Shown here: positions 5,026-5,086 of the stretch, piece after piece
Layout: each line of letters opens with the position of its first letter
Position numbering within the stretch: position 1 is the stretch's first letter
NCBI GenBank assembly: GCA_937891245.1
Contig: CALAGB010000132.1
Coordinates: 1 to 5,086 of the forward strand
Direction of reading: 5' to 3'
Source of the DNA: an uncultured Thermomicrobiales bacterium
GTDB lineage: Bacteria; Chloroflexota; Chloroflexia; Thermomicrobiales; Thermomicrobiaceae
DNA length: 5,086 nucleotides
The notes under the pieces: model-generated
The model's input: only the letters and a program-made list of their open reading frames with translations
The model's database searches: none
Told to the model about the DNA's origin: nothing
Position numbers and translations under genes: made by a program

Positions 5026-5086
5026 GTGGTGTGTCAAAAGCCAAAAGACGGGTAGAGCCGGCGGAGCTTGAGGCGGGCGTCGGCGG
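5026..5086 (-). mobile_element. Second IS630-type element, left end only (truncated by window)
   Basis: The sequence cTA at 5023-5025 followed by GTGGTGTGTCAAAAGCC resembles an IS630 border, with a TA target preceded by C as at the first element. A transposase C-terminus lies just inside it. Its tip differs from the first IS beyond the first two bases, so it is a different element of the same family. The exact boundary is inferred, since the other end is not in the window. Confidence 0.55.
5034..5086 (-). CDS. IS630-type transposase C-terminus (partial)
   Basis: The minus strand reads ADARLKLRRLYPSFGF followed by TGA (5036-5034). This aligns with the end of the transposase at 2416-3117, TTDARIKLKRLYPSVQE, sharing DAR, KL and RLYPS at the same distance from the stop. 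The codons differ, so this is a homologous gene and not a duplicated copy. The remainder extends past the window. With only 16 residues visible, the family call rests on this one signature and on the IS-like border beside it. Confidence 0.65.
   Translation of the reverse strand, partial: ADARLKLRRLYPSFGF

Overview
The window is high-GC bacterial DNA made of a copper-efflux locus and a two-component signalling locus that now meet across an IS630-family insertion sequence. The copper ATPase, the CsoR-type repressor and the NarL-type kinase/regulator pair resemble proteins of Chloroflexota (Thermomicrobia/Sphaerobacter-like) or another high-GC environmental group. That is an impression from protein style only, and no taxonomic marker gene is present.

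Layout, left to right. Positions 1-2227 (minus strand) hold a Cu(+)-exporting P1B-type ATPase (copA). It is split by one in-frame TAA into an N-terminal piece with two HMA metal-binding domains (1607-2227) and the membrane/catalytic core (1-1582), which runs off the window. Just upstream, 2301-2407 (minus strand) is the last 35 codons of a CsoR-family copper-sensing repressor. Positions 2408-3605 are a complete IS630-family element with imperfect terminal inverted repeats, TA on both sides and a DDE transposase broken into two frames at an A7 run. Positions 3606-4216 (plus strand) are the C-terminal part of a NarL/DegS-type histidine kinase cut just after where its phospho-acceptor histidine should lie. 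It overlaps an intact NarL/FixJ-type response regulator at 4188-4847. After about 180 bases with no gene, a second, different IS630-type element begins at about 5026, with the last 16 residues of its transposase (minus strand) visible at the window edge.

The csoR and kinase fragments are head to head, each has lost its 5' part, and each ends at a CTAG-derived TA at the border of the same IS copy. A single insertion cannot produce this. The simplest reading is two independent insertions of the same IS, one in csoR and one in the kinase gene, followed by recombination between the copies (deletion, inversion or replicon fusion). A false assembly join through a repeated IS is the main alternative.

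Functionally, csoR-copA would normally be a copper-derepressed efflux operon and the kinase/regulator pair a phosphorelay. Here the repressor has lost its DNA-binding part, the ATPase has a premature stop and a damaged first CxxC, the kinase has lost its sensor and H-box, and the transposase is frameshifted. Only the response regulator looks fully intact. I see an IS-driven, decaying accessory region rather than a new multigene system. The items most worth testing are the chimeric junction, the possible split CopA and the A7 frameshift.
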